Source of the DNA: Rhodobacter sp. NTK016B
GTDB lineage: Bacteria > Pseudomonadota > Alphaproteobacteria > Rhodobacterales > Rhodobacteraceae
NCBI RefSeq assembly: GCF_017303295.1
Contig: NZ_JAFKOK010000001.1
Coordinates: forward strand, 62,001 to 126,000
DNA: 64,000 nucleotides
Reading direction: 5' to 3'
The position numbers and the translations under genes were made by a program. The notes beneath the pieces were generated by a model. It was given only the letters and a program-made list of their open reading frames with translations, had not been told where the DNA came from and ran no database searches. Numbering within the stretch: the first letter of the stretch is position 1; the number at the start of each line of letters is the position of its first letter. Positions 8,339 to 16,771 of the stretch are shown here, piece by piece.

Positions 8339-8843
8339 ACTCGGCCCCTCTCCTACGCATCCGCCGCATGCTGGCGCGGATCGCCAGCACCAGAGCCAGC
8401 GCCAGGATCGCGAACTTGCCCTGCGTGAAGGCGCTGGCCGCGAAGATATCCGCGGGGCGCACCCAGTCGGGCCCGGCCTCAAGCATCCGCTGCACCAGCA
8501 TGTTCTCGCCCCAGTCGAGCGCGACATAGCCCATCGCCGCCATCATGCAGACCGTGCCGAAAGCGCCGTGAAGGGGACGCATCCACCACAGAAGGCAAAG
8601 CCCCATCAGCGCCGGAAACAGCGTGTCGGTCCAGAAGATCGGGCCTTCATACAACGCGAAACCCTCGGGCGTGAGCGCGCGCAGAAGCCCGCGCGCCTGC
8701 GCAAGGTCATAGCCCGTCACCCGCAGGTCGTAGGGCAAAAGCCCCCCCGATTTTTCCAGCAATCGCTGGCCCAGCACCACGACCAGATACAAATAGACCG
8801 CCAGCGTCACCAGCGGCAGCCCCCAGGAAATCGCCCGTTTCAC
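8337..8843 (-). CDS. Small integral membrane protein, function unknown
   Basis: A 168-residue protein I cannot assign to a function. It has an N-terminal membrane segment (residues ~5-27), two central ones ([15 protein letters not shown] and [14 protein letters not shown]) and a C-terminal one ([13 protein letters not shown]) followed by an Arg-rich cytoplasmic tail. Its ATG overlaps the aroA stop codon by 4 bases (ATGA), so it is translationally coupled to aroA. The stop codon lies at the edge of repeat copy B. Confidence 0.8.
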   Translation of the reverse strand: MKRAISWGLPLVTLAVYLYLVVVLGQRLLEKSGGLLPYDLRVTGYDLAQARGLLRALTPEGFALYEGPIFWTDTLFPALMGLCLLWWMRPLHGAFGTVCMMAAMGYVALDWGENMLVQRMLEAGPDWVRPADIFAASAFTQGKFAILALALVLAIRASMRRMRRRGAE

Positions 8844-10186
8844 GGCGCGACCCGTTCGATCCGCGCCCCCAGCGCCGCCATCAGCGGCTCGAAAACCGGG
8901 AACGAGGTGGCAATCGGCGCGCCGTCATCGACCGTGACGGGCTGATCGGCCACCAGCCCCAGCACAAGGAACGACATCGCGATCCGGTGGTCGAGACGGC
9001 TTTCGCAGGTGGCGCCCCCCGGCACGCGCCCGGTGCCGTGGATCGTGAAGGTATCCTCGGTTTCCTCGAGCCGCACACCGCAGGCTTCAAGACCCCGCGC
9101 CATCGCGTCGATCCGGTCGCTTTCCTTGACGCGCAGCTCCTTGACGCCGCGCATCACCGTCGTGCCCTCGGCCATCGCCGCGACGACCGACAGGATCGGG
9201 AATTCGTCGATCATCGAGGCCGCGCGGTCGGCGGGCGTGGTCGCGCCCTTCAGCGCGGGCGTGTATTTCACCCGCAGATCCGCGACCGGCTCGCCGCCCT
9301 CGTCGCGCGGATTCTCGAAGGCGATATTGGCGCCCATCTCGATCAGCGTCGCATAGAGTCCGTCGCGCGTCGGGTTGCGCGAAACCCCGGGCACGGTGAT
9401 TTCCGATCCCGGCACCAGAAGCGCCGCACAGACCGGGAACGCGGCCGAGGACGGATCGCGCGGCACCGCGACGCTTTGTCCGGTCAGTTCGGGCTGGCCG
9501 GTGAGGGTGATTACGCGGCCATCGGGCGTGTCGGTGACATCGACCTCAGCGCCGAAGCCGCGCAGCATCCGCTCGGTATGGTCGCGGGTGGGTTCGGGCT
9601 CGATCACCACGGTTTTGCCGGGCGCATTCAGCCCTGCCAGCAGCACCGCGGATTTCACCTGCGCCGAGGGCATCGGCAGCGTGTAGCGCACCGGCACCGG
9701 CTCGGCCGCGCCCACCAGCGTCAGCGGCAGCCGACCACCCGCGCGCCCGACGGCCCGCGCGCCGAACAGCGCCAGCGGGTCGGTGATGCGCCCCATGGGC
9801 CGCTTGTTGAGGCTGGCATCGCCCGTGAAGGTGGCGGCGATCGGCGTCGTCGCCATCGCCCCCATGATCAGCCGCACGCCGGTGCCCGAATTGCCGCAAT
9901 CGATCACCTGAGACGGCTCGGCGAAACCACCCACGCCCACGCCGTTCACGCGCCAGTCGCCCTCGGCCACGCGGGTGACGGTGGCCCCGAAGGCCCGCAT
10001 CGCCTTGGCGGTGTCGATCACGTCCTCGCCTTCCAGCAGGCCCGTAATATGGGTCTCGCCGACCGAGAGCGCGCCGAGGATCAGCGCGCGGTGGCTGATC
10101 GATTTGTCGCCCGGCACCTCGGCCACGCCGGCAAGCGGTCCCGATTTATGGGCGATCATCGGGATCGGGGTCGAATGGGCGGACAT
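8840..10186 (-). CDS. aroA: 3-phosphoshikimate 1-carboxyvinyltransferase (EPSP synthase)
   Basis: Shikimate-pathway enzyme that joins PEP to shikimate 3-phosphate. The 448-residue protein has the substrate-binding [10 protein letters not shown] at residues 25-34, GNSGTGVRL at 98-106, the RPMGRITDP segment and the C-terminal ESDRI motif. The overall sequence resembles the alphaproteobacterial (CP4-like) class, but the position corresponding to CP4 Ala100 is Gly101 (GNSGTG rather than GNAATG), the residue found in glyphosate-sensitive enzymes. I start at the ATG at 10186, preceded by GAGGT, not at the in-frame ATG at 10207. It is coupled to the downstream membrane-protein gene. Confidence 0.95.
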   Translation of the reverse strand: MSAHSTPIPMIAHKSGPLAGVAEVPGDKSISHRALILGALSVGETHITGLLEGEDVIDTAKAMRAFGATVTRVAEGDWRVNGVGVGGFAEPSQVIDCGNSGTGVRLIMGAMATTPIAATFTGDASLNKRPMGRITDPLALFGARAVGRAGGRLPLTLVGAAEPVPVRYTLPMPSAQVKSAVLLAGLNAPGKTVVIEPEPTRDHTERMLRGFGAEVDVTDTPDGRVITLTGQPELTGQSVAVPRDPSSAAFPVCAALLVPGSEITVPGVSRNPTRDGLYATLIEMGANIAFENPRDEGGEPVADLRVKYTPALKGATTPADRAASMIDEFPILSVVAAMAEGTTVMRGVKELRVKESDRIDAMARGLEACGVRLEETEDTFTIHGTGRVPGGATCESRLDHRIAMSFLVLGLVADQPVTVDDGAPIATSFPVFEPLMAALGARIERVAP

Positions 10187-10236
10187 CGGGACCTCACAGC
10201 GCTGCATCTGGCGCGGTCATAGCGCAGCGGGTTTGC

Positions 10237-11454
10237 TCATGCCAGCCCCGCCAGCCTGAGCCCCGCCCCGGCCAGGGCCGCGCCCAGAATAAGCATCCCC
10301 GGCCCGGCCTTGAGCAGGAAGGCCGCGATCAGGGCCAGCGCGGTCAGACCCGCGGCCCAGGGGTCGAACGCCCCGGCGGGCCAGAGCGCGTGCAGCGCGA
10401 ACCACAGCGCCAGGTTGGCGATCACCCCCACCACCGCGGCCGTTACCGCCTGCAAAGCGCCCGCCAGCGCCGGGCTGTGGCGAAGCCGCTCGGCATGGGG
10501 GGCCAGCGCGAAGATCCACAGGAAACAGGGCGCGAACGTGACCCAGGTGGTGATCAGCGCGGCCAGCGTGGCGAGCCCCAGCCCGCCCGCCTGCCAGCCC
10601 GCCATGAAGCCCACGAATTGCGTGACCATGATCAGCGGGCCGGGCGTGGTCTCGGCCATCGCCAGCCCGTCCAGCATCTGCCCCGGCGCCAGCCAGCCAT
10701 GCGTCTCGACCGCCGCCTGCGCGACCCAGGCCAGCACCGCATAGGCGCCGCCGAAGGTCAGCACCGCCATCTGGCTGAAGAACCACGCAACCTGCGTGAG
10801 CACATCCTGCGACCCGAGGGTCAGCGCCAGCCCCGCTACCGGCACGAGCCAGAGCGCGGCCCAGATCAGCGCCGTGCGTCCCGTCGATCCCTGCGCCGGC
10901 GGCACGCTGCCCTTTGCCTTGGGCGCGCGCGCATAGCCGAAAGCGGCGGCGCCCAGCACCACCAGCGGAAAGGGAAGGTCGAACACGAAGAGCGCCGTGA
11001 AGGCGCCAGCGGCGATCACCAGCGCGGCGGGGCCTTTGAGCGCCTTGCGCCCGATCCGCCAGAGCGCCTGCGCGACGATGGCGATCACGGCGGCTTTCAG
11101 GCCGAAGAACGCGCCCTCAATCCACGCGACATCGCCCGCAAGCACATAGACCCAGCTCAGCGCCATGATGGCGACGATGCCGGGCAGCACGAACAGCCCG
11201 CCCGCGATCACTCCGCCCTTCCAGCCACTGCGCAGCCAGCCGATATAGGTGGCAAGCTGCATCGCCTCGGGTCCGGGCAGGAGCATGCAGAAATTGAGCG
11301 CGTGCAGGAAGCGGTCCTCGTCGATCCAACGGCGCGCCTCGACGCATTCGCGGTGCATCAGCGCGATCTGCCCCGCCGGGCCGCCAAAGCTGAGAAGCCC
11401 TATCCGGGCCCAGACCCCGAGATCGGCGCGCAGGTCGGGGGGCGGTCTGGTCAT
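10237..11454 (-). CDS. chrA: Chromate efflux transporter ChrA
   Basis: Inner-membrane CHR-family transporter of about 405 residues with two homologous halves, as in the long-chain ChrA type. The N-terminal half has LLSFGGPAGQIALMHRE, then LNFCMLLPGPEAMQLATYIGW; the C-terminal half has VLTFGGAYAVLAWVAQ and AETTPGPLIMVTQFVGF. Each is the expected FGG ... PGP signature. The predicted role is proton-coupled chromate export; substrate is inferred from family. The start at 11454 (MTRPPPDLRADLG) has GGAG upstream; the frame remains open further upstream without homology. Confidence 0.92.
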   Translation of the reverse strand: MTRPPPDLRADLGVWARIGLLSFGGPAGQIALMHRECVEARRWIDEDRFLHALNFCMLLPGPEAMQLATYIGWLRSGWKGGVIAGGLFVLPGIVAIMALSWVYVLAGDVAWIEGAFFGLKAAVIAIVAQALWRIGRKALKGPAALVIAAGAFTALFVFDLPFPLVVLGAAAFGYARAPKAKGSVPPAQGSTGRTALIWAALWLVPVAGLALTLGSQDVLTQVAWFFSQMAVLTFGGAYAVLAWVAQAAVETHGWLAPGQMLDGLAMAETTPGPLIMVTQFVGFMAGWQAGGLGLATLAALITTWVTFAPCFLWIFALAPHAERLRHSPALAGALQAVTAAVVGVIANLALWFALHALWPAGAFDPWAAGLTALALIAAFLLKAGPGMLILGAALAGAGLRLAGLA

Positions 11455-11616
11455 GCGGGGCGGCTCCGTGAGAATGTGGTGCAAGGGTCGGGGCGTGTGC
11501 CCTGTGATACCGCCACAGGTGGCCCGGTTGGACGACATTTCCGTGACAGTCTTTTACGGGTTCACCATCGCGCCGCGCCGGGATTAGGATCGCGGCGCTT
11601 TCATGGACCCGTTGTG

Positions 11617-12213
11617 ATGCCCTTAGACACCTTCCTCGCGCTTCTGACCTTCGCTTTCGTGGCCTCGATGACCCCCGGCCCCAACAACGTGATGCTGCTG
11701 AGTTCCGGCGTCAATTTCGGCGTCGCGCGGACGGTGCCGCATATGGCGGGGATCACGCTGGGCTTTTCGCTGATGATCGGGCTGGTGGGGCTGGGCGTGG
11801 CGGGGCTGTTCACCGCCTGGCCACCCGCGCGCATGGTGCTGACATGGGTGTCGGTGGCCTATCTTCTGTGGCTGGCGTGGAAAATCGCCCGCTCGGCGCC
11901 GCCTTCGGGCACGGTCGAGGCCGGGGCGCGGCCGCTCACCTTCCTGCAGGCGGCGGGGTTCCAATGGGTCAACCCCAAGGGCTGGACTGCAGCACTGACG
12001 GCGAACGCGCTTTACGCGCCGGGGTCTGACCTGCCCTCGGTCGTGATTGTAGTGGGCGCCTTCGCGATGGTCTCGGTGCTGTCGGTCTCGGTCTGGACGG
12101 TGCTGGGGCGCGGGCTGCGGACATTCCTGCAAGACAGGCGGCGGTTGCGGGTCTTCAACACGGTGATGGCCCTGACGCTGATCGCGTCGCTCTATCCAGT
12201 GCTGTTCGGCTGA
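11617..12213 (+). CDS. LysE/RhtB-family amino-acid exporter
   Basis: A 198-residue membrane protein of the LysE translocator family. The family signature is near the N-terminus: FVASMTPGPNNVMLLSSGVN. Further segments include GITLGFSLMIGLVGLG and QWVNPKGWTAALTA. The substrate is probably an amino acid or similar metabolite, but cannot be told from sequence. The ATG at 11617 is where family homology begins; an in-frame GTG lies directly before it, and no strong Shine-Dalgarno is visible. It is divergent from chrA with about 160 bases between. Confidence 0.88.
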   Translation: MPLDTFLALLTFAFVASMTPGPNNVMLLSSGVNFGVARTVPHMAGITLGFSLMIGLVGLGVAGLFTAWPPARMVLTWVSVAYLLWLAWKIARSAPPSGTVEAGARPLTFLQAAGFQWVNPKGWTAALTANALYAPGSDLPSVVIVVGAFAMVSVLSVSVWTVLGRGLRTFLQDRRRLRVFNTVMALTLIASLYPVLFG

Positions 12214-12219
12214 GGGGAC

Positions 12220-12334
12220 GGTGCGTGCACAGCACGCACCCTACGCCGTTGCGTAGGGGCTGCCGGCCTCTAGTCACTGTTCATTTGCTTTATGAACCTG
12301 TGCTCGGCTGTAGGGTGCGTGCTGTGCACGCACC
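12220..12334. repeat. 115-bp inverted-repeat element
   Basis: Two 25-bp perfect inverted arms (12220-12244 and 12310-12334) beginning GGTGCGTGCACAGCACGCAC and ending CCTAC, each itself a dyad. They enclose about 65 bases. It sits between the convergent LysE-type gene and rpoH, so it looks like a REP/BIME- or MITE-like palindromic element and may act as a bidirectional transcription stop. Confidence 0.75.
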
Positions 12335-12340
12335 GCTCGT

Positions 12341-13231
12341 TCACGCCGAGATCATGCCTTTTTCCAGCGCGATCTCTTTCATTCGCGCCTGCAACTTCTC
12401 GAAGGCGCGAACCTCGATCTGGCGGATCCGCTCGCGCGAGACGCTGTACTTGCCGCTCAGATCTTCCAGCGTTACCGGCGGCTCGGCCAGTCGGCGCTCG
12501 GTCAGGATGTCGCGCTCGCGCTCGTTGAGCACATCCATCGCCTCCATCAGCATCCCTTGCCGCGCTTCGAACTCGTCACGCTCGGCGTAATCGTTGGCCT
12601 GATCGGCATCGGTATCCTCGAGCCAGTCCTGCCACGAGGCCGAGCCCTCTTCGCCGCCCACCGTCACATTGAGCGACGCGTCCGACCCCGCGAGGCGGCG
12701 GTTCATGTCGACCACCTCCTGCTCGGTGACCGACAGATCCTCGGCCAGCTGCTTGACGTTTTCGGGGCGCAGATCGCCCTCTTCGATGGCGCCGATCCGG
12801 GCCTTGGCCTTGCGCAGGTTGAAGAACAGCTTCTTCTGCGCCGAGGTCGTGCCCAGCTTCACCATCGACCACGAGCGCAGGATGTATTCCTGAATCGAGG
12901 CACGGATCCACCACATGGCATAGGTGGCCAGCCGAAAGCCTTTCTCGGGATCGAAGCGCTTGACGGCCTGCATCAGGCCCACATTGGCTTCGGAAATCAC
13001 CTCGGCCTGCGGCAGGCCGTAGCCGCGATAGCCCATGGCGATCTTCGCCGCGAGCCGCAGATGCGAGGTGACGAGCTTGTGCGCCGCGCCCGTGTCCTGA
13101 TGGTCCACCCAGCGCTTTGCCAACATGTATTCTTCCTCGGGCTCCAGCATCGGAAACCGCCGGATCTCTTGAAGATAGCGGTTCATCCCCTGTTCGGGGC
13201 TGGGGGCGGGAAGGCTGGTGTAATCGGCCAC
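12341..13231 (-). CDS. rpoH: RNA polymerase heat-shock sigma factor RpoH
   Basis: Group 3 sigma factor directing heat-shock (and in Rhodobacterales singlet-oxygen) regulons; 296 residues, usual length. Region 2 has LVTSHLRLAAKIAMGYRGYG and FRLATYAMWWIRASIQEYIL. The RpoH-box QKKLFFNLRK is present at residues ~133-142. Region 4 carries SGKYSVSRERIRQIEVRAFE. The start codon is GTG at 13231 with AAAGGAGA upstream. A promoter fitting both sigma-70 and RpoH patterns lies about 70 bases upstream. Rhodobacterales often have two RpoH paralogues; which one this is cannot be settled by eye. Confidence 0.95.
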   Translation of the reverse strand: MADYTSLPAPSPEQGMNRYLQEIRRFPMLEPEEEYMLAKRWVDHQDTGAAHKLVTSHLRLAAKIAMGYRGYGLPQAEVISEANVGLMQAVKRFDPEKGFRLATYAMWWIRASIQEYILRSWSMVKLGTTSAQKKLFFNLRKAKARIGAIEEGDLRPENVKQLAEDLSVTEQEVVDMNRRLAGSDASLNVTVGGEEGSASWQDWLEDTDADQANDYAERDEFEARQGMLMEAMDVLNERERDILTERRLAEPPVTLEDLSGKYSVSRERIRQIEVRAFEKLQARMKEIALEKGMISA

Positions 13232-13300
13232 CGGGTGTGTTCTCCTTTCAGGATCCTCTACGGGTTACACGGGATATGCCCCGAAATCCGTCGGAATTTT

Positions 13301-13330
13301 TATCTAGGGACGCGCAAACGTCGATTCAAG
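13301..13330 (-). promoter_or_regulatory. rpoH promoter, sigma-70 and possibly RpoH type
   Basis: On the minus strand TTGAAT (13324-13329), a 17-base spacer and TAGATA (13301-13306) fit sigma-70. The same stretch reads CTTGAA, 15 bases, CCCTAGATA, resembling a heat-shock promoter. This would allow autoregulation. Confidence 0.55.
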
Positions 13331-13375
13331 CGGATGGTTCCCCGCAGGCTGCAAGCCCGCGGCGTCCGCGTCAGA

Positions 13376-14809
13376 TCACAGAACGGGGCTGATCATCGCC
13401 GCGATGTTACACAAAAGCCGGTGCGGCAGCGACCAGTTCGCCACGCTTTCAGCGCTGACCGCCGGGGCTTCGGCGGCATAATCGGATTGGCGGGCGCGGA
13501 TTGTCGCCGTAACGGCTTCGTCCGCGATCAGCAGCGAATTCTCGAAATTCAGCTCGAAACTGCGGCGGTCGAGATTGGCCGAGCCGACCAGCGACAGCTG
13601 CCCGTCGACGGTCAGTGTCTTGGCGTGCAAAAGCCCCGGCGTGAATTCCCGCAGCACGACGCCCGCCTGCAGCAGCCCCGGCCATGACGAGCGGCTGGCC
13701 CAGCCCACCATGCGCGAATCGTTGCGTGCGGGCACGATCAGCGTGACCGAGACCCCCCGGATCGCCGTGGCGCGAAGCTGCTCGGCAAGCCCCGCCGTGG
13801 GCACGAAATAGGGCGTGGAAATCACCACCTCGCGCCGGGCCGAGGCCAGAAGCAACCCCACCACGTCAGGCACCGCGCCGGGCGACAGGTCGGGGCCGGT
13901 GCCGAAGACCAGTGCCGGGAATCCGTCGGGCATGGCGTCGGGCGCCTCGTCCAGCATCGCTGCGATGTCGTCGCCGCCCTGCCCCATCCAATCGGCGACG
14001 AACAGCGCCTGCTGCTGCCACGCGACCGGGCCCTCGACGCGCAGCATGATATCGACCCAGGGCGCGAATTTCGCTTTCGGCAGGAAGGCCGCGTCGGCGC
14101 AATTCTGGCTGCCGATATGAGCGATGCGACCGTCGATCACGAAAAGCTTGCGGTGATTGCGGATATCGACCCGGCCCAGAGCCAGCCGCGCGAAGGCCCA
14201 GCTGGTATCGAAGGCGATGCCGGTCTTGACGCCTGCCGCCTGCATCTCGCGCCAATGGCTTGAGCGCGGCAGCTTGCGCGAGCCCAGCCCGTCGACCATC
14301 GCGCGGCAGGCGACCCCACGCCGGGCGGCGCGGGCCATGGCCTGCATCAGCCTTTGGCCATTGCCGTCGTCGAGCCAGATATAGACGAGCACATGAACGC
14401 TTTCGCGCGCCGCATCGATATCGGCGATCAGCGCCGATACCGCGTCATCGCTATCGCCCATCAGCCGCGCCGCATTCCCCGGGAGCGTGGCAAATCCGTT
14501 GACCGCCTCGGCCCGCGCGAAGGCCGCACGGCCCCGATCCGGCGGATCGACGCGGCCCAGGCCCGGCGGGCTTACCGGCAGCGACGCGCGGGTGTCGCGC
14601 AGCTTCAGCGCGCGGCGACGGCCCGGGCTGACCTCGCCCAGGAGAAGGTAAAGCGCGACCCCCAGCGCCGGGATCGCCAGAATCACCAGCACCCAGGCCA
14701 GCCGCGATGCCGGGTCGCGCCCGGGCCGCGACAGGGCCCGCACCATCGTACCGGCCTGCAACACGTAATGCACACTGGCGGTAATCGCCACGAGCGTGCC
14801 GGTTTCCAT
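13376..14809 (-). CDS. cls: Cardiolipin synthase (phospholipase D family)
   Basis: Membrane enzyme that condenses phosphatidyl donors to cardiolipin. The 477-residue protein starts METGTLVAITASV with two N-terminal membrane segments, then two phospholipase-D domains with complete HKD motifs: NHRKLFVIDG (about residue 233) and LHAKTLTVDG (about 397), each followed by a GS-N pattern (GSQNCAD, GSANLDRRS). Length and architecture match ClsA-type enzymes. It lies 71 bases downstream of the JmjC oxygenase gene on the same strand, so the two may be cotranscribed. Confidence 0.92.
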   Translation of the reverse strand: METGTLVAITASVHYVLQAGTMVRALSRPGRDPASRLAWVLVILAIPALGVALYLLLGEVSPGRRRALKLRDTRASLPVSPPGLGRVDPPDRGRAAFARAEAVNGFATLPGNAARLMGDSDDAVSALIADIDAARESVHVLVYIWLDDGNGQRLMQAMARAARRGVACRAMVDGLGSRKLPRSSHWREMQAAGVKTGIAFDTSWAFARLALGRVDIRNHRKLFVIDGRIAHIGSQNCADAAFLPKAKFAPWVDIMLRVEGPVAWQQQALFVADWMGQGGDDIAAMLDEAPDAMPDGFPALVFGTGPDLSPGAVPDVVGLLLASARREVVISTPYFVPTAGLAEQLRATAIRGVSVTLIVPARNDSRMVGWASRSSWPGLLQAGVVLREFTPGLLHAKTLTVDGQLSLVGSANLDRRSFELNFENSLLIADEAVTATIRARQSDYAAEAPAVSAESVANWSLPHRLLCNIAAMISPVL

Positions 14810-14880
14810 CGTCGTCTCCGTCCGGTCTGAAAGGGGCGGGTCCTTGTTGGTCAGGTTGCGGGCGGATGTCCAGACCGGCC

Positions 14881-16077
14881 TCAGCCGATGAAGAGCACGC
14901 CCTCGCCCACCAGCCGCCGCGCCATGACCGCCTGCCCTGCCTCGTCCAGATCGCCGGGCAGGTCACCGACCACGAAGCCCTCCGAGCTCAGTGCCGCGCG
15001 CAGGGTTTCGGCGACATGCAGCGGGAAGGTGATCTCGGAGCCATAGACCGAAAGCGCGACCTCGTCTTCGGTCTCGACGATGGCGTGGATCAGGTCAGGG
15101 CGACGGCGCAGACGGGTGCCCGGCGCAATCGCCTCGGCGCTGAATTGCTGGAACAGCTGCCCCGGCACGACGGGCACGCGGCGCCCCCGATAATTTTCCG
15201 CCGCGGCGGCAAGGGTCGCGTCGGGATCGATCCGGTCGGCGGCGCGGCGCAAGAGGCCCGCCAGCGTCTCGCGCGCGTCGGCGCGGTCGAAATCGCCATT
15301 GGCGAAACCCGGCGGCACCGCGCGGCGGAAATCCAGATCGCTCAGCGCCAGCCGCGAGACGGCATCGACCACCAGCTCGATCCAGCGTTGCGACAGCAGC
15401 CCCGTGGTGATGTGCAAAGACAGCTCTTCGGTCGCGCGCGCGTCATGCACCACCCCCCTCGGCACGTAGCACATATCGCCCGCATGCAGCGTAAAGGTGT
15501 CGATCAGCTTTCCGGCCTCGAACCCGTCGGGGCTGAACGCCTGACTGCGCAGCGGCAGCTCAAGATCGCTTTCATAGATGTTCCACGTCTTCGACCCGGC
15601 AGTCTGCAGCACGATCACGTCATGGCTGTCGTAATGGGTCTTGAAGCCCTGCGCGTCGGGCGGGGTGAAATAGATATTGGTCTGCAGATCGCAGCTGAAG
15701 ACCGTCTCCAGCGAACGGCAATAGGCGGCAAGCTTGGGCAAACGCTTCTGCAAGCCCGGCAGCACGATCGTCGCCCCCTCGGCGAAGTTCTTCACCACCC
15801 GCACCGGGTCGGCAAAGCCATTGGGGGTGATATAGTCGTCATTGGTGATCGTGCGGTCCTTCTGAACGAGGTTCAGCTCGTCCCCCGGAATCTGCATCTG
15901 CGTGAGCACCTGATCGATATCGCCCAGCGACAGGACCCGGGAGTAATAATCGGGATCGTCGCGGCGGATGACGAGATGCTTCTTCTCAAAATACTCGGCG
16001 AAAAACGTGTCTGGCGTGACCGGCGCGATCGCCGTCGCAAAATCCATGGCGGCAGGGGCGGCTGTGTTATCTTTCAT
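14881..16077 (-). CDS. JmjC/cupin-4 Fe(II)/2-oxoglutarate oxygenase
   Basis: A 398-residue member of the cupin-4/JmjC family, which includes the bacterial arginyl-hydroxylase YcfD (RoxA) acting on ribosomal protein L16. The metal triad is visible as His148-x-Asp150 (KTHYDSHDV) and His211 (PRGVVHDA); a conserved VLQTAGSKTWNIY follows the first two ligands, as in YcfD. The C-terminal ~170 residues would be a dimerisation/winged-helix region. The ATG at 16077 is preceded by GTGAG; an in-frame TTG precedes it. It diverges from a gene for a small Tat-exported repeat protein 128 bases away, which suggests that protein as a substrate. The target is unproven; a ribosomal protein is the alternative. 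Confidence 0.85.
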   Translation of the reverse strand: MKDNTAAPAAMDFATAIAPVTPDTFFAEYFEKKHLVIRRDDPDYYSRVLSLGDIDQVLTQMQIPGDELNLVQKDRTITNDDYITPNGFADPVRVVKNFAEGATIVLPGLQKRLPKLAAYCRSLETVFSCDLQTNIYFTPPDAQGFKTHYDSHDVIVLQTAGSKTWNIYESDLELPLRSQAFSPDGFEAGKLIDTFTLHAGDMCYVPRGVVHDARATEELSLHITTGLLSQRWIELVVDAVSRLALSDLDFRRAVPPGFANGDFDRADARETLAGLLRRAADRIDPDATLAAAAENYRGRRVPVVPGQLFQQFSAEAIAPGTRLRRRPDLIHAIVETEDEVALSVYGSEITFPLHVAETLRAALSSEGFVVGDLPGDLDEAGQAVMARRLVGEGVLFIG

Positions 16078-16205
16078 CAAAAACTCACTTTAATAGCCGG
16101 TTTCCCCAACTGAGGCGTTGACCGGAGAACGAAGTTGACCCAACGTAGCTCTATTAGAAGCATTCCAGACTACAGTGATACAACAAGAGCCAGAGGACCA
16201 GTGCA

Positions 16206-16529
16206 ATGGCAGACACGCCGAAAAAAGATCGCAAGACCCTGAAGGACGACGAGATCATCACCCGTCGCGGCATCGGACGTCGTTCGCTTCTTCTGGGCGC
16301 CTTCGGCGGCGGGGCGCTGGTCGCGACGGCGGCGCTGGCGGCCTCGGACAGTGACCCCTCGGATCCGGCCGGCCGTGGCTATTCGGGCATGACCGACAAT
16401 GACGATGGCTCGTATGCCGACGCGTCCGGCCGCGGTCGCGGTTCGGGCGGCTATTCGACCGGGATCACCGATTCGGACAACGGCTCGGTCTATGACCAGC
16501 CGGGACAGGGTCGCGGCGGCACCGACTGA
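16206..16529 (+). CDS. Tat-exported TDSD-repeat protein 1
   Basis: A 107-residue protein I do not recognise. Residues 12-25 (LKDDEIITRRGIG) lead into a twin-arginine signal RRSLLLGAFGGG and a hydrophobic stretch ending ATAALA, a plausible signal peptidase site before ASDSD. The mature part has three degenerate repeats: SDSDPSDPAGRG, TDNDDGSYADASGRGRG and TDSDNGSVYDQPGQGRG. The D-x-D-x-G-x-Y-x-D pattern resembles a calcium-binding loop and the tail is Arg-Gly rich. GAGGA precedes the ATG at 16206. It is divergent from the JmjC oxygenase, is followed by a strong terminator and has a paralogue at 16772. Function unknown; a post-translationally modified exported peptide is my inference. Confidence 0.75.
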   Translation: MADTPKKDRKTLKDDEIITRRGIGRRSLLLGAFGGGALVATAALAASDSDPSDPAGRGYSGMTDNDDGSYADASGRGRGSGGYSTGITDSDNGSVYDQPGQGRGGTD

Positions 16530-16564
16530 TCGCGCCACGCCGGACTATGACTGACAACACCGGA

Positions 16565-16590
16565 ACGGACCCTTCGCGGGTCCGTTTTTC
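16565..16590 (+). terminator. Intrinsic terminator after TDSD-repeat gene 1
   Basis: Stem ACGGACCC / GGGTCCGT with a five-base TTCGC loop, followed by TTTTC. It separates the two TDSD-repeat genes into different transcripts. Confidence 0.85.
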
Positions 16591-16771
16591 GTTGCGCGGC
16601 ACGGCGGGTCGAAGGCCGAACGCGCGCGCGACGCCTCGGTCCGCGCCACCATAGCCCCGCCCCCGGCGAAACACGGGTGTCACAAGCCCGATCACGCGCG
16701 CGAAACACTTGACCGAAAACGATTTCCCGGCCAAAGTTACCACGTTGAAACATATTATTGAGAGCAAACAC

